From assembly GCA_900321035.1 (NCBI GenBank), contig ONUH01000001.1, positions 62,001 through 126,000 on the forward strand: a stretch of DNA of 64,000 nt, in the 5' to 3' direction. Below, in pieces: positions 16,655 through 28,886 of the stretch; the first letter of the stretch is position 1; each line of letters starts with the position of its first letter. The notes under the pieces are model-generated. The model was given only the letters and a program-made list of their open reading frames with translations, made no database searches and had not been told where the DNA came from. The DNA comes from an uncultured Selenomonadales bacterium. Lineage in GTDB: Bacteria; Bacillota; Negativicutes; Selenomonadales; Selenomonadaceae. The translations under genes were made by a program, and so were the position numbers.

Positions 16655-18865
16655 TTAACGCCCCTTGCCCATGCCGCCCGTCATACTCGGCGCGGTGGAC
16701 GGACCGCCCACCGTCGGGCTTGTCGGCGGCTGCGTCGGCGCCGGTTCCGGCTCTGGCTCGGGATTCTCTGCTTTCCCTCCTGCCGCAGGACGCGTCGGCG
16801 TCGACGGCTGTTGCGGCGTCTCGCCGCGTTTCGGCTGTTCTTCATTCTTGCCGCCGGACGGCGTCTGCTGCCGATGCTGCGGCGCCGTATTCCTTTGATT
16901 ATCCTGCTTTTGGTCCTTTTTCTGTCCCGCACGGGTCGTATGACCGTCGTCCTTCAGTTCGTCCACGGAATCGCTCCGATAACCCGGACCGCTCTCAAAA
17001 TAGCGAACGGGCATATTTGCCGTCGCTTTTTCCATAAACGCCTGCCAGACGGAAGCCGGCAAATTTCCGCCGGTCATGCCGTCAAGATCGCTGTTATCAT
17101 CGCAGCCAATCCAAACGCCCGCCACAAGGTCCGTCGTGTAGCCGACAAACCAAGCGTCGCAATAATCGCTGGTCGTTCCCGTCTTGCCCGCCGCAGGACG
17201 GTCAAGCGCTGCTCCCGTACCGGTACCGCGTGTAATAACCCCCTGCAGCATGGATGTCAAATCGTTAGCGCTGGCCTCGCTGATTACGTTTTTCTGCTTC
17301 GGCTTAGCCTGCTCCAATACTTTACCGTTTCGATCGAGCACTTTAAGGATTGCCGTCGGATCGACATGAATCCCCTGATTCGCAAACGTTCCGTAAGCGC
17401 TGGTCAATTCCAGAGGCGTCACGCCCCGCGTCAGGCCGCCAAGAGACGTGGCAAGCCCGCGGTCGTTCGTCGGTCCGTCCAAAACGAAAGTCGAAATTCC
17501 CATTTCCTGCGCATAATAGATTGGCTTGTCCATGCCGATTTTTTGCGCGATTTTTACCGTCGGCACATTCAATGACTGCTCCGCCACATACCGCAGCGTC
17601 ACCTTGCCGTTGAAATTCCGGTTGTAGTTCAGCGGTTCCCAATCCCCAACCATAACAGGGCTGTCTTCGATAATCGTATTCGGCGTAAATCGATTTTCCA
17701 ACGCCGCTACGAACACAAACGGCTTAAACGCCGATCCCGGCTGACGTTCCGCCATAGTCGCGCGGTTGAACTGATCCGTACCGCGGCCGCCTACCATCGC
17801 TTTAATCTGGCCGGTATGCGGATCGATAGCCACCAACGCGCCCTGCGGCTGCGCCAATCCGTTTTTGTCGGTCTCGAACGTCGGAAGCATCTTCATAGCC
17901 GCCTCCGCCGCCCGCTGCATATCCATGTCGATGGTCGTATAAATCTTGAGCCCGCTCTTATAGACGGCGTCTGCGCCGTACTTGTCGATCAGCCCCTGCA
18001 CGACATAATCGATGAAATACGCGGCCTCCGTCACTTCGCCCGCTTGCGGCCGGGCAAGCTTCAAATCTTCCTTTTTTAAGCGGCTGGCTTCAGAATCGCT
18101 GATATAATGGTATTTCGCCATTTGCTCCAGCACCGTTGCGCGCCGCGCCCGCGCAGCCTCCAAATTGTTGAAAGGCGAATAATAATTCGGGCTCTTGGGG
18201 ATGCCTGCCAGCATCGCGCATTCGTTCAAAGTCAACGCGCTGACGTCCTTGCCGAAATACGTTTTTGCCGCGGCCTCGACTCCGTAAGCGCCCTGCCCGA
18301 AATAAATCTGGTTCAGATAAAACTCTAAAATTTCCTGTTTCGTGTATTCGCGCTCTAATTGCAGCGCAAGAAACATCTCCTGTATCTTGCGTTTTATGGT
18401 ACGTTCGGGCGTCAGGTAAGCGTTCTTCGCCAGCTGCTGCGTGATTGTCGATCCGCCCTCGGATACGCCGCCGCCGGAAATATTGGCCCACAACGCGCGC
18501 ATGATGCCGCGTGGATCAATCCCCGAATGTTCGTAAAAACGCGCGTCCTCCACCGCGATAAACGCGTTCTGAAGATCCTTCGGAATTTGGGAAATCTTGA
18601 CGGGCATGCGATTTTCCGTCGCATGTATATTCGCAATCTCATTGCCGTTGATGTCATATATTTGCGACGACGCGGAAGGCGTAAGATCCTCCGCCAAATT
18701 CGGCCTTGTATTCATGCTTGCCGTCAAAAACCCGCAGCCGATGCCGGTGAGCATCACCAAAACCACAAGAAGGAAGCCGCCGAGAATCCGCCAAAAAGTA
18801 CCGCCGCTCTTCTTCGACGAACGGGATCTTCTGCTATTCGCCGTCTTCGCCGGTTGCTTTGCCAT
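16655..18865 (-). CDS. mrcA: Class A penicillin-binding protein (PBP1A)
   Basis: A 736-residue bifunctional peptidoglycan synthase. A basic cytoplasmic tail and one membrane anchor (26-50) are followed by the GT51 glycosyltransferase (EDARFYEHSGID near 112, EGGSTITQQLAKN near 138) and the transpeptidase with SAFK (near 387), SLN and KTGTT (near 564). The last 110 residues are a Pro/Gln/Lys-rich low-complexity tail, unlike E. coli PBP1A and typical of periplasmic linkers in Firmicute enzymes. GGAGG precedes the ATG. The meso-diaminopimelate dehydrogenase and HD-protein genes lie upstream, separated by a terminator. Confidence 0.93.
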   Translation of the reverse strand: MAKQPAKTANSRRSRSSKKSGGTFWRILGGFLLVVLVMLTGIGCGFLTASMNTRPNLAEDLTPSASSQIYDINGNEIANIHATENRMPVKISQIPKDLQNAFIAVEDARFYEHSGIDPRGIMRALWANISGGGVSEGGSTITQQLAKNAYLTPERTIKRKIQEMFLALQLEREYTKQEILEFYLNQIYFGQGAYGVEAAAKTYFGKDVSALTLNECAMLAGIPKSPNYYSPFNNLEAARARRATVLEQMAKYHYISDSEASRLKKEDLKLARPQAGEVTEAAYFIDYVVQGLIDKYGADAVYKSGLKIYTTIDMDMQRAAEAAMKMLPTFETDKNGLAQPQGALVAIDPHTGQIKAMVGGRGTDQFNRATMAERQPGSAFKPFVFVAALENRFTPNTIIEDSPVMVGDWEPLNYNRNFNGKVTLRYVAEQSLNVPTVKIAQKIGMDKPIYYAQEMGISTFVLDGPTNDRGLATSLGGLTRGVTPLELTSAYGTFANQGIHVDPTAILKVLDRNGKVLEQAKPKQKNVISEASANDLTSMLQGVITRGTGTGAALDRPAAGKTGTTSDYCDAWFVGYTTDLVAGVWIGCDDNSDLDGMTGGNLPASVWQAFMEKATANMPVRYFESGPGYRSDSVDELKDDGHTTRAGQKKDQKQDNQRNTAPQHRQQTPSGGKNEEQPKRGETPQQPSTPTRPAAGGKAENPEPEPEPAPTQPPTSPTVGGPSTAPSMTGGMGKGR

Positions 18866-18979
18866 GAAAAACCTCCTCTGCCCGATGCGGGCAAGATACT
18901 TGCGATTTCAAACCAGTGACATAAAAATCCATAATAAAGATTCTAAGCCTTATTCCCTTTTCTGTCAAATTGCGCAAAA

Positions 18980-19020
18980 CAAAAACGGCGTGGGATTTTC
19001 GATTTCCCATGCCGTTTTTG
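18980..19020 (-). terminator. Intrinsic terminator downstream of ddh
   Basis: A long near-perfect stem, CAAAAACGGCGTGGGA with TCCCATGCCGTTTTTG, followed on the minus strand by T5. It is 126 bases past the ddh stop; the spacer has no credible gene. Confidence 0.8.
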
Positions 19021-19145
19021 TCTCGTTATCCGAATATTTATACCAAACGCTGTTACAACGACTCGCTATATTCGCTGATTATGCAAGCGTCACGTAAGCT
19101 GCAGACGCAGCCGCCGCATACCCTCCAAACGAAAAGGCGCTATTC

Positions 19146-20132
19146 TTACAACAACGACGCACGCAATTCCTCTGCCGTTTTCGGCGAAAGATATGCTAGC
19201 GGAATATCCAGGACGGTCTTCGCGCCCTTCTGCCCCTCCGCCGCCATACGATATGCAGCCCGCGCATAGGCGACGAGAACGCTGGCCGTGAATTCCGGAT
19301 TGGAGTCGAGCTTAAGGCTGAACTCCATCACATGCTTATGCGTTCCCTTGTCTCCCGTGGAGCCGGAGCGAATCACAAATCCGCCGTGGGCAAGGCCGCC
19401 ATGTTTTTCATTGAATTCCTTTTCATCGATAAAATGCACCGTCGTGTCGTAATCCGCGAAGTAATTCGGCATCGTCACAATCTCCCGCTCGATGCGCGCT
19501 TTGTCTGCGCCCTCCTCCGCTACGACGAAACACTCTCTCGTGTGCTTTTCTCTTGTCGTTAGCGACGGGTTCTTTCCCGAACGCACCGCATCCAACGCGC
19601 TCTCTACCGGAACCGTGTACTGCTTTGCGTTTTTCACGCCTTCAATGCGGCGAACGGCGTCGGAATGCCCCTGGCTGACGCCGCGTCCCCAAAAAGTGTA
19701 ATCCTTGCCGTCAGGCAAAATCGCGCTGGCGTAAGCGCGGTTCAGTGAAAAAAGCCCCGGATCCCAGCCCACGGAAATAACCGCTACCTTACCTCCCGTC
19801 TTTGCCGCCGCATCCACCGCCGCAAAATGCTCGGGAATCCGCGCGTGCGTGTCAAAGCTGTCGATGACATTAAAAATCTTTGCGTACTGCGGCGTCTGCA
19901 CCGGCAAATCCGTTGCGCTGCCGCCGCATAAAATCAATACGTCAATCTTATCTTTCCATGTTTCGATGTCATTGACCGACACGACAGGAACGTCTTTTCT
20001 GCGAATATTTAACGAGGACGGATTCCGACGCGTAAAAACCGCGGCAAGCTCCATATCCTCGCACGCTTCCGTCGCATACTCAACGCCGCGTCCAAGATTT
20101 CCATACCCCAAAATCCCGATTCTGATGCTCAT
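19146..20132 (-). CDS. ddh: meso-Diaminopimelate D-dehydrogenase
   Basis: A 328-residue NADPH enzyme that makes meso-diaminopimelate from tetrahydrodipicolinate and ammonia in one step. IGILGYGNLGRGVEYA (5-20) is the dinucleotide fold, and SVGWDPGLFS (near 121) and the WGRGVSQGHSDAVRR block (near 147) are the substrate-site signatures of Ddh. It coexists with a complete dapF at 36384, so this organism has at least parts of two routes to meso-DAP. It follows the HD-domain gene by 19 bases and probably shares its transcript. Confidence 0.93.
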   Translation of the reverse strand: MSIRIGILGYGNLGRGVEYATEACEDMELAAVFTRRNPSSLNIRRKDVPVVSVNDIETWKDKIDVLILCGGSATDLPVQTPQYAKIFNVIDSFDTHARIPEHFAAVDAAAKTGGKVAVISVGWDPGLFSLNRAYASAILPDGKDYTFWGRGVSQGHSDAVRRIEGVKNAKQYTVPVESALDAVRSGKNPSLTTREKHTRECFVVAEEGADKARIEREIVTMPNYFADYDTTVHFIDEKEFNEKHGGLAHGGFVIRSGSTGDKGTHKHVMEFSLKLDSNPEFTASVLVAYARAAYRMAAEGQKGAKTVLDIPLAYLSPKTAEELRASLL

Positions 20133-20151
20133 TGTTCCATCTCCAACTTTC

Positions 20152-20718
20152 TTATTTATTTAAATCCAATTCCGCCTCATGCGCCTGCATTCCCTTAATG
20201 CAATATTCCATCACGACGCCGATATCAAGCCCGAGCTTTTCAACGCCGTCTTTGATCAGGTCGCGGTCGCATTTGGCTGCAAAGCGCTTGTCCTTGAATT
20301 TCTTTTTCAGACTTTTGACTTCCATGCCGGCCATGCCTTCAGGCCGCATCAAAGCATAAGCATGAACAATTCCTGTCAGCTCATCGACGGCAAACAGACT
20401 TTTTTCCATATCTGTTTCCGGCGGCTTCTCATCGGTGACAAGACCATAACCGTGTGAAATAATCGACCGGATATCTTCCTCATCTACGCCTTCCGGTTCC
20501 AAAAGTTCCCGCACATGGCGGCAATGTTCATCCGGAAATTTTTCATAATCCACATCATGAAGCCAGCCGATAGCCGCCCAATGCTCCTCATCCGCGCCAA
20601 AATGTCCGGCCAATGCGCCCATCGCCGCGCTAACCGCAGCCGCATGTGTGAACAGATGCGCTTCCGTAGTATGTTTTGCCAAAATCTCCTTTGCCTTCTC
20701 CAATGTCAATGTACTCAA
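20152..20718 (-). CDS. HD-domain phosphohydrolase family protein
   Basis: A 188-residue cytoplasmic protein. TEAHLFTHAAAVSAAM, then GWLHDVDYEKFP, then ISHGY give the ordered H...HD...H/D metal ligands of the HD superfamily. Short HD proteins of this kind are widespread in Firmicutes; some act on nucleotides, but the substrate cannot be read from sequence. It lies between the rpoC terminator and ddh and reads with ddh. Confidence 0.8.
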   Translation of the reverse strand: MSTLTLEKAKEILAKHTTEAHLFTHAAAVSAAMGALAGHFGADEEHWAAIGWLHDVDYEKFPDEHCRHVRELLEPEGVDEEDIRSIISHGYGLVTDEKPPETDMEKSLFAVDELTGIVHAYALMRPEGMAGMEVKSLKKKFKDKRFAAKCDRDLIKDGVEKLGLDIGVVMEYCIKGMQAHEAELDLNK

Positions 20719-20742
20719 GATGCCGCCTCCTATCTCTCTGTC

Positions 20743-20790
20743 AAAAAAACGGCTCGCGGCGAAGGACGCGCACGAACCGTTTCTTTTTTT
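20743..20790 (-). terminator. Intrinsic terminator of the rpoBC operon
   Basis: Inverted repeat ACGGCTCG...CGAACCGT with A7 on one side and T7 on the other, immediately after the rpoC stop. It could act in both directions. Confidence 0.85.
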
Positions 20791-20794
20791 GTGT

Positions 20795-23700
20795 TTATGC
20801 CGTCGGCTCGGCCTCGGGTGTTTCTAAAGCCTCTGTGCCTTCCGAAACATCACCGGTTTCTGCGGGAACGCTTTCCGCGTTCTCCATAACCGTTTCGCCT
20901 TCCGCCAACGTCTCACCATCAACTACCTCCGCCGCGTCAGGATCCACGACGCCAATATTCCGATAGCGTCCCATTCCCGTCCCGGCAGGAATCAGCTTGC
21001 CGATGATAACATTTTCCTTCAGTCCGATCAGCGGATCGACCTTACCCTTGATGGCAGCATCCGTCAGCACGCGCGTCGTTTCCTGGAAGGACGCCGCAGA
21101 CAGGAACGAATCCGTAGCCAAAGACGCCTTCGTGATACCGAGCAAAATCGGCTTTGCCACAGCAGGCTCACCGCCGTTTTCAATCACGCGGGCATTGACA
21201 GCCTCAAAGGAATTGATGTCGATATACTCTCCGGGCAAGAAATATGTATCGCCCGAATCCTCGATCTTGACTTTATGAAGCATCTGCCGCACCATGACTT
21301 CAATATGCTTATCATTGATGCCGACACCTTGGGATTTATAGACTTTCTGCACCTCATACACAAGGTAGCGCTGTGTCTCCTTGAGACCGCAGACGCGGAG
21401 GATGTCATGAGGATTGATGGAGCCTTCGGTAATCTTGTCGCCGAGCTTCATCTTCATGCCGGTCTGCGCGACCATACGAGCGCCGTACGGTATTTCATAC
21501 TCATGCGGCTCTCCATCGTCCGAAGTAATCGTGACCTTTCGCAGATCGTCCTGCACTTCCACCGTGCCTTCGTTTTCAGCGATAATCGCATGATGCTTCG
21601 GCTTGCGTGCCTCGAAAAGTTCCTCGACGCGAGGAAGACCCTGCGTGATATCATCGCCGGCAACGCCGCCGGAATGGAACGTACGCATGGTGAGCTGAGT
21701 GCCCGGCTCGCCGATAGACTGCGCCGCGATAATGCCGACCGCTTCGCCGACATCGACTTCAGCCGCATTCGCCAAATCGCGCCCGTAGCATTTAATGCAG
21801 ACGCCATACTGGGATTTACAGGTAAGTACGCTTCGAATAGATACCTTATCCCGAATCTTACAGATTTTCTCCGCCAGTTCTTCGTCTACCGTCTGGTTCA
21901 ACGAAGCAATCTTCTCGCCCGACTTCGGATCGATAATATCTTCTGCCAGTACTCGGCCAATGATACGCTCCGAAAGCGGTTCGATAATACCGTTGCCTTC
22001 TTTTATGGCCTCGACCTCGATACCGCGAACATTGTTGTTGCGAACACGGATTTCCTGTGCATCGCTTTCCAGCGCTTTCTCAACGTCTTCTTCCGTGATC
22101 TCCGTATCGGCGGGAATCAAGACCTCACCGTCTCCGGAAACGACGTCCTCTGTCGCTTTCTTGCCGGCGATTTCATGCATAAAGGCATGCAGTTCTTTTT
22201 TCCGAACTTTAGCGTCCGGCGTTCCCAACACCACGGTCTCGGAAACCATAGCGTTGCTGATGACGGCCTCAGACGCCGCCAGTGAACCGCGAATCACAAT
22301 CTCGGAAACTTTATTCTCGCCAATGACCGAAAGATCGCCTTCCGTCAGCACAGTATCCTGCGGCAAGAGCATCTCGCCGGTCTCGGGATCGGCAATCGTC
22401 GCTCCCAAAACCCGACCGACCAAAACGTCGCCCAAAATATCCAAGGCTTCCGCCGTAGAAGAGGCAAGCCGTGCCCGTTCCCGCTGAAGATCGATGCTCA
22501 TGATATCGCAATCGTCTTCCCGCACAATGACGTCCTGCGCGACGTCCACCAAACGGCGCGTCAGATAACCAGAGTCCGCCGTACGAAGAGCCGTATCGGC
22601 AAGACCTTTGCGCGCGCCATGAGAAGAAATGAAGTAATCGGAAACCGTCAGACCTTCGCGGAAGTTAGCCGTAATCGGCAACGCAATGATTTTTCCTGAA
22701 GGATCGGACATCAAACCGCGCATACCGGCAAGCTGACGCATCTGCTGCGCATTGCCTCGAGCGCCGGAATCCGCCATCATAAAGATTGGATTAAAGGAGT
22801 CCATGTTGTGCATCATGGCCTCGCCGACGTCGTTGGTCGTTTGCTGCCAAAGGGCAACGACTTTGTTGTATCGTTCTTCCTCTGTGATGAGACCACGGCC
22901 AAACTGCTGCTCAATCTTGTTGACCGCTTCTGTCGTCGCATCAATCATCGACTGCTTTTCCGGCGGAACGATGACATCCGAGATAGCGACCGTCATGCCC
23001 GCAAGGCAGGCATAATGATACCCGAGATTCTTTACGTTATCAATGACGACGGCGGTCTTACCCGCGCCAAAATGCTTGAAACATTTTGCAACGAGGCGTT
23101 CCAGCTCCTTCTTGTTCATCTGGATGCCGTATTCCCACTCGCCTGTTTTCTTATCCTTTACATAGTAACGAATTTCCTCAGGCAGTATCTCATTGAAAAT
23201 CATGCGGCCCAATGAGGTCTTCACAAGACCGTAGCCTTCAATGCGCGTCGTGATGGACGCCTGAAGATCCAATGCCTCATGCTGATGCGCCAAGAGCGCT
23301 TCCTCAATGCCGGTAACGAATCTTCCTTCGCCCTTTGCTCCCGGGCGCAAAATCGTCAAATAATAAGAACCGAGAACCATATCCTGCGTCGGAACGATGA
23401 TCGGATTGCCATCCTTCGGCGCCAAAATATGATGCGCCGCAAGCATCAGGATACGCGCCTCTGCCTGTGCCTCTGCGGAAAGCGGAAGATGAATCGCCAT
23501 CTGGTCGCCATCAAAGTCGGCATTGTACGCAGTACAAGCCAACGGATGCAGTTTCAATGCACGGCCTTCCGTCAGCACAGGCTCAAAGGCCTGGATGCCG
23601 AGACGATGCAGCGTCGGCGCACGGTTCAAAAGCACCGGATGCTCTTTGATGACGTCCTCAAGGACATCCCAAACCTCCGGGCGCACGCGCTCTACGGCAC

Positions 23701-24862
23701 GCTTAGCTGCTTTGATATTCGTAGCCGCCCCGCTGTTGACCAACTTCTTCATAACGAAGGGCTTGAAAAGCTCCAGTGCCATTTCCTTCGGCAGGCCGCA
23801 CTGATGAAGCTTCAGCTCCGGTCCTACGACGATAACCGAACGGCCGGAATAATCGACGCGTTTTCCAAGCAAATTTTGACGGAAACGCCCCTGCTTGCCC
23901 TTCAGCATATCGGACAAGGACTTTAAAGGACGATTGCCCGGCCCGGTAACGGGACGACCGCGGCGGCCGTTGTCAATCAGCGCATCCACAGCCTCCTGCA
24001 GCATACGCTTCTCATTTCTGACAATGATATCCGGCGCATCCAAATCAAGCAACCGCTTCAGCCGGTTGTTTCGATTGATGACGCGACGATAAAGGTCATT
24101 CAGATCGGAAGTCGCAAAACGACCACCGTCGAGCTGCACCATCGGGCGAAGCTCCGGCGGAATAACCGGAACGACGTCCAAAATCATCCACGACGGTTTG
24201 TTTCCGGATTTGCGGAATGCCTCCACAACCTCCAAACGCCGAATCGCACGGACTTTTTTCTGTCCGCTGACGCCCGCCAATTCGTTGCGAAGCTCCTCAT
24301 TCAGCTGTTCGAGGTCGATCTCCTCCAAAAGTTCCTTAATAGCCTCCGCGCCCATGCCGACACGGAAATTAGAACCGTTCGCCTCGCAAAACTTTTGGTA
24401 TTCGTCCTCCGTCAGCATCTCTTTCTTCTTCAGCGTGGTATCGCCCGGATCGAGAACGATATAGGAGGCAAAATACAGCACTTTCTCAAGCGCCCGGGGA
24501 GAAATATCAAGAATCAGCCCCATACGGCTAGGAATCCCCTTGAAATACCAAATATGCGAAACCGGCGCAGCCAGCTCGATATGTCCCATACGCTCGCGAC
24601 GGACCTTAGACCGCGTAACCTCAACGCCGCAGCGATCGCAGACAATACCCTTGTAACGAATGCGCTTGTATTTTCCGCAATGGCACTCCCAATCGCGAGT
24701 CGGACCAAAAATCCGCTCGCAAAACAGGCCGTCGCGCTCCGGCTTCAGAGTACGATAATTGATTGTCTCCGGCTTTTTGACCTCTCCGTAAGACCATTCA
24801 CGAATCTTTTCCGGCGACGCGAGGCCAATCCGCATCGAATCAAAATTATTTACATCCAACAA
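20795..24862 (-). CDS. rpoC: RNA polymerase beta-prime subunit
   Basis: The 1355-residue catalytic subunit of RNA polymerase. The first zinc site is Cys60, Cys62, Cys75 and Cys78; [12 protein letters not shown] near residue 455 binds the catalytic magnesium; the second zinc site lies in SVLTCKS...CIKCYG. The last 45 residues are a strongly acidic tail after the conserved GTGMGRYRN. Translation starts at TTG (24862) with AAGGGAG nine bases upstream; there is no in-frame ATG before residue 10. rpoB ends 18 bases upstream. Confidence 0.98.
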   Translation of the reverse strand: MLDVNNFDSMRIGLASPEKIREWSYGEVKKPETINYRTLKPERDGLFCERIFGPTRDWECHCGKYKRIRYKGIVCDRCGVEVTRSKVRRERMGHIELAAPVSHIWYFKGIPSRMGLILDISPRALEKVLYFASYIVLDPGDTTLKKKEMLTEDEYQKFCEANGSNFRVGMGAEAIKELLEEIDLEQLNEELRNELAGVSGQKKVRAIRRLEVVEAFRKSGNKPSWMILDVVPVIPPELRPMVQLDGGRFATSDLNDLYRRVINRNNRLKRLLDLDAPDIIVRNEKRMLQEAVDALIDNGRRGRPVTGPGNRPLKSLSDMLKGKQGRFRQNLLGKRVDYSGRSVIVVGPELKLHQCGLPKEMALELFKPFVMKKLVNSGAATNIKAAKRAVERVRPEVWDVLEDVIKEHPVLLNRAPTLHRLGIQAFEPVLTEGRALKLHPLACTAYNADFDGDQMAIHLPLSAEAQAEARILMLAAHHILAPKDGNPIIVPTQDMVLGSYYLTILRPGAKGEGRFVTGIEEALLAHQHEALDLQASITTRIEGYGLVKTSLGRMIFNEILPEEIRYYVKDKKTGEWEYGIQMNKKELERLVAKCFKHFGAGKTAVVIDNVKNLGYHYACLAGMTVAISDVIVPPEKQSMIDATTEAVNKIEQQFGRGLITEEERYNKVVALWQQTTNDVGEAMMHNMDSFNPIFMMADSGARGNAQQMRQLAGMRGLMSDPSGKIIALPITANFREGLTVSDYFISSHGARKGLADTALRTADSGYLTRRLVDVAQDVIVREDDCDIMSIDLQRERARLASSTAEALDILGDVLVGRVLGATIADPETGEMLLPQDTVLTEGDLSVIGENKVSEIVIRGSLAASEAVISNAMVSETVVLGTPDAKVRKKELHAFMHEIAGKKATEDVVSGDGEVLIPADTEITEEDVEKALESDAQEIRVRNNNVRGIEVEAIKEGNGIIEPLSERIIGRVLAEDIIDPKSGEKIASLNQTVDEELAEKICKIRDKVSIRSVLTCKSQYGVCIKCYGRDLANAAEVDVGEAVGIIAAQSIGEPGTQLTMRTFHSGGVAGDDITQGLPRVEELFEARKPKHHAIIAENEGTVEVQDDLRKVTITSDDGEPHEYEIPYGARMVAQTGMKMKLGDKITEGSINPHDILRVCGLKETQRYLVYEVQKVYKSQGVGINDKHIEVMVRQMLHKVKIEDSGDTYFLPGEYIDINSFEAVNARVIENGGEPAVAKPILLGITKASLATDSFLSAASFQETTRVLTDAAIKGKVDPLIGLKENVIIGKLIPAGTGMGRYRNIGVVDPDAAEVVDGETLAEGETVMENAESVPAETGDVSEGTEALETPEAEPTA

Positions 24863-24880
24863 AGGGCTGCACTCCCTTCT

Positions 24881-27800
24881 TTATTCTTCCGAGTTATCGT
24901 CCATCTCCGTAAACCCGTCTAAATCTTCGTCCTTCCCATCATCTCCGCCAAGATCGGCAATGATGTTTTCGTCGTCCAAGACGGAATCCTCAGCGCCGTC
25001 GGTTTCATCATAGGAGCCTTCTGCCTGCGCCCCTTTATCAACAGCCGTACCCTGCGTCGGATCTACGCCTTCGACGTCGATATCCAATTCGCGAGCCGTT
25101 TCGTTGATATCCTCTTCATCATCCTGGATAACTATCTCTTGCGCGTCTTCCGAAAGGACTTTGATATCGAGACCGATACTCTGCAGTTCCTTGATGAGCA
25201 CCTTGAACGATTCGGGAACGCCAGGCTCGGGAATATTTTCTCCCTTGACGATAGCCTCGTAAGTCTTCACACGCCCCACAACGTCATCCGACTTAACCGT
25301 CAGTATCTCTTGCAGGGTGTACGCAGCGCCGTAAGCTTCCAACGCCCATACTTCCATTTCACCAAAGCGCTGGCCGCCAAACTGCGCCTTGCCGCCCAAC
25401 GGTTGTTGTGTAACGAGGGAGTACGGTCCGGTGGAACGCGCATGAATCTTGTCATCCACCAGATGGTGGAGTTTCAGCATGTACACGCAGCCGACCGTGA
25501 CGCGATTCTCAAAGGGTTCGCCTGTACGGCCATCGTACAAAACCGTCTTCCCGTCTTCGCTGAGACCGGCTGCCCGTATTGTATCGAATACCTCGGATTC
25601 TTTTGCGCCGTCAAATACCGGCGTAGCAATATGAATTCCCGCCACATCGGGTTTCGGCATTCCGTAGGCATCAAAATCGTAGCCAATGGCGCGGAGCCGC
25701 TTTTCCACCGTCGGATCGCCCTCGCGAATCTGATTTCCAAGCTCACGCACAGCCATGCCTAAATGCGTCTCAAGAATCTGCCCGATGTTCATACGGGACG
25801 GAACGCCCAACGGATTCAATACGATATCCACCGGAGTACCATCCGGCAGGAACGGCATATCTTCCTGACGCATGATGCGGGATACGACGCCTTTGTTTCC
25901 ATGACGACCGGACATCTTGTCGCCGACAGATATCTTACGTTTTTGCGCGATATAGACGCGCACGAGGCGATTGATGCCCGGCGAAAGCTCGTCGTTATTC
26001 TCCCGGCTGAACACCTTGACATCAACGATCTTACCGGCCTCTCCATGAGGAACGCGCAACGAAGTATCGCGGACCTCGCGCGCTTTTTCACCAAAGATTG
26101 CACGAAGCAATCTTTCTTCCGCCGTCAGTTCCGTCTCGCCTTTCGGTGTGACTTTACCTACAAGGATATCGCCGGGGCGAACCTCGGCGCCGATACGGAT
26201 AATGCCCTCTTCATCAAGATCGCGGAGAGCATCTTCCGCTACATTCGGAATATCGCGGGTAATCTCCTCGGGACCAAGCTTCGTATCCCGGGCATCGCAC
26301 TCATATTCTTCAATATGGATAGACGTATACAGGTCGCGCTTTACGAGGTTTTCACTCAGAAGCACAGCGTCTTCGTAGTTGTAGCCTTCCCACGGCATAT
26401 AGGCAACAATGATGTTGTATCCCAACGCCAATTCGCCGTGATCGGTTGCCGGACCGTCGGCAATCGGCTGATTCTCAAAAACCTCGTCGCCCTCGTACAC
26501 AATCGGTACTTGATTTATGCAAGTGCCCTGATTGGAACGAAGATATTTCTGAAGTTTGTAAGTGTCAAGCTCTCCGTCTTCCGTCCGAACGTCAATCCTG
26601 TCTGCGGAAACATACTCTACCGTACCCGCACGATGCGCGAGCACCATAACGCCGGAGTCGCAAGCCGCCTTGTACTCCATACCGGTGCCCACCAACGGAG
26701 CCTGCGTCTTCAGCAGAGGCACCGCCTGTCGCTGCATGTTCGCGCCCATCAGCGCACGGTTGGCGTCATCGTTTTCCAGGAACGGAATCATCGCCGTTGC
26801 GATAGATACCACCTGCTTCGGCGAAACGTCCATATAATCGACACGATCGCGCCGCGCCAACACGGTTTCCTCATGATGACGCGCCGTTACGCGCTCGTTC
26901 TTGAACCAATTCTTCTCATCCAGCGGCTCGTTGGCCTGTGCGATGGTGATGTTGTCCTCTTCATCTGCAGTCAGATAACGAACCTCATCCGTCACGCACT
27001 TCTTCACCTTATCCACTTTCCGATAAGGCGTCTCCATAAAACCGAACTGATTGATACGGGCATAATTGGACAAAGAACCAATCAGGCCGATGTTCGGACC
27101 TTCCGGAGTCTCAATCGGGCACATACGTCCGTAATGAGAATTGTGTACGTCGCGAACCTCAAATCCTGCACGCTCACGGGAAAGACCGCCCGGGCCCAGT
27201 GCGGAAAGGCGGCGCTTATGCGTCAGCTCCGACAAAGGATTATGCTGATCCATAAACTGGGAAAGCTGCGAAGAACCGAAGAACTCTTTGATCGCGGCTA
27301 CCACAGGACGGATATTGATCAGCGCCTGAGGCGTAATCACATCTACATCCTGAATCGTCATACGTTCACGAACCACACGTTCCATACGGGAAAGACCGAT
27401 ACGGAACTGGTTCTGCAGCAGTTCGCCTACCGAACGGACACGGCGATTCCCAAGATGATCGATATCATCGGTAGTGCCGACGCCATCCACAAGATTCAAA
27501 AGATAATTGATGGACGCCATGATGTCGCCCTTGGTAATCGTCCGATAATGATGCTCCAAAGTCGGGGAGCAAATCATCTTCATCCGCGGACGCTCTTCGG
27601 AACCGGTACGGATGAACAGCGAAATATCCCCGCCATCCCCGAAAATCGCATGTTCTTTTTCCGCGTCGATGCCTTCCAGCATAGATTCTTCGACGACAAC
27701 GTCAGCCGGAACAACGACCTCGCCGGTCTCACGGTCGATCAACGGCTCCGCCAAAACGTGACCGAGCAAACGACGCTTCCAGCCCAGCTTCTTTGTTAAT

Positions 27801-28633
27801 TTATAACGGCCGACCATGGCCAAATCGTATCTCTTCGGATCGAAGAACAACGCCTTCAAAAGCTGCTGCGCATTATCTGCCGTCGCCAATTCGCCGGGGC
27901 GAAGCCGGTGATAAATCTCACGCAAAGCATCTTCACGAGTCGGCACTTTATCCTTGTCCCGATCGCCTTCGCGCTCCAAAGTCGTGCAAATCAAGGGATG
28001 ATGGTCAAAAAGCTCAAGGATCTCCTCATCCGTCGAATAGCCAAGAGCACGGACGAGCACAGTCACCGGCAATTTACGCGTTCTATCGATACGCACGGAA
28101 AGAACATCGTTGACGTCGGTTTCCAATTCAATCCAAGCACCACGATTCGGAATCACCGTAGCCGCATATAATTTTTTCCCGGAAGAATCAATTGTTTCAT
28201 TATAATACGCACCCGGCGAACGAACGAGCTGGCTGACGATGACTCGTTCCGCACCGTTGATGATGAAGGTTCCCGTATCGGTCATCAACGGGAAGTCCCC
28301 CATGAAAACTTCCTGTTCCTTGATTTCTCCGGTCTCTTTATTCGCCAGACGAACGACAACACGAAGAGGCGCGGCGTAGGTTACATCGCGCTCTTTGCAT
28401 TCATCCAACTCATATTTCGGCTTTCCAAGAAAGAAATCTTCAAACGAAAGCACCAGATTTTCTGTAAAATCCTGAATCGGGGAAATATCGCGGAATATTT
28501 CGCGCATTCCCTCCTTCATGAACCATTTGTAAGAATTGCGTTGAATGTCAAGAAGATGCGGCATCTCCATGACTTCTTTGATTCTGGCGTAGCTATACCT
28601 GGTTCTTTTGCCTACCGGTACAGGATTAAACAT
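24881..28633 (-). CDS. rpoB: RNA polymerase beta subunit
   Basis: The 1250-residue beta subunit, complete from RTRYSYARI at the N-terminus to the switch and clamp region that contacts beta-prime. The rifampicin-pocket block includes [11 protein letters not shown] and [12 protein letters not shown]. The ATG at 28633 is preferred over an upstream GTG at 28645, which abuts AAGGAG too closely. After the conserved core (about residue 1160) comes an acidic tail rich in Asp and Glu. The gene has its own strong promoter and a leader of about 250 bases. Confidence 0.98.
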   Translation of the reverse strand: MFNPVPVGKRTRYSYARIKEVMEMPHLLDIQRNSYKWFMKEGMREIFRDISPIQDFTENLVLSFEDFFLGKPKYELDECKERDVTYAAPLRVVVRLANKETGEIKEQEVFMGDFPLMTDTGTFIINGAERVIVSQLVRSPGAYYNETIDSSGKKLYAATVIPNRGAWIELETDVNDVLSVRIDRTRKLPVTVLVRALGYSTDEEILELFDHHPLICTTLEREGDRDKDKVPTREDALREIYHRLRPGELATADNAQQLLKALFFDPKRYDLAMVGRYKLTKKLGWKRRLLGHVLAEPLIDRETGEVVVPADVVVEESMLEGIDAEKEHAIFGDGGDISLFIRTGSEERPRMKMICSPTLEHHYRTITKGDIMASINYLLNLVDGVGTTDDIDHLGNRRVRSVGELLQNQFRIGLSRMERVVRERMTIQDVDVITPQALINIRPVVAAIKEFFGSSQLSQFMDQHNPLSELTHKRRLSALGPGGLSRERAGFEVRDVHNSHYGRMCPIETPEGPNIGLIGSLSNYARINQFGFMETPYRKVDKVKKCVTDEVRYLTADEEDNITIAQANEPLDEKNWFKNERVTARHHEETVLARRDRVDYMDVSPKQVVSIATAMIPFLENDDANRALMGANMQRQAVPLLKTQAPLVGTGMEYKAACDSGVMVLAHRAGTVEYVSADRIDVRTEDGELDTYKLQKYLRSNQGTCINQVPIVYEGDEVFENQPIADGPATDHGELALGYNIIVAYMPWEGYNYEDAVLLSENLVKRDLYTSIHIEEYECDARDTKLGPEEITRDIPNVAEDALRDLDEEGIIRIGAEVRPGDILVGKVTPKGETELTAEERLLRAIFGEKAREVRDTSLRVPHGEAGKIVDVKVFSRENNDELSPGINRLVRVYIAQKRKISVGDKMSGRHGNKGVVSRIMRQEDMPFLPDGTPVDIVLNPLGVPSRMNIGQILETHLGMAVRELGNQIREGDPTVEKRLRAIGYDFDAYGMPKPDVAGIHIATPVFDGAKESEVFDTIRAAGLSEDGKTVLYDGRTGEPFENRVTVGCVYMLKLHHLVDDKIHARSTGPYSLVTQQPLGGKAQFGGQRFGEMEVWALEAYGAAYTLQEILTVKSDDVVGRVKTYEAIVKGENIPEPGVPESFKVLIKELQSIGLDIKVLSEDAQEIVIQDDEEDINETARELDIDVEGVDPTQGTAVDKGAQAEGSYDETDGAEDSVLDDENIIADLGGDDGKDEDLDGFTEMDDNSEE

Positions 28634-28886
28634 GAAATCCTTCACTCCTTAGCCGGGAAACGTCACCCGTCCGTTTCTCCAAATTTGTGGTCAAAACAAC
28701 ACAAAAAGAACCGCACAAAAATGGAACGGAAAAACACGAAAAGACAAGGCTCTTTTCTCACTTAAAACCTTGTCGTCATCTTTTCCTTATTCCGCTTTTG
28801 TCCGTTATTTTTCATATTCCGCTGACCCACGCGATCATTTTTCGGATGGCAGGAACTGTGTCATGCTTCACTTTCTGCAATCATGT
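28634..28886 (-). other. Long 5' leader of rpoB
   Basis: About 250 bases between the predicted rpoB promoter and its start codon, with no credible coding frame. It contains a perfect 7-bp stem GACAAGG/CCTTGTC with an 18-base loop (28743-28774). No T-run follows it, so it is not an obvious terminator; an RNA control element is possible but unproven. Confidence 0.5.

Noticed and set aside
19021..19145. Gly/Ala-rich frame between ddh and its terminator
   Set aside because: It has no start codon with a ribosome site and only about 16 residues of low-complexity sequence.
25763..27799. Long open frame of 678 codons on the plus strand
   Set aside because: It is antisense to rpoB, rich in Arg and His, lacks a ribosome site and has no family resemblance; it is a frame shadow of a G+C-biased gene.
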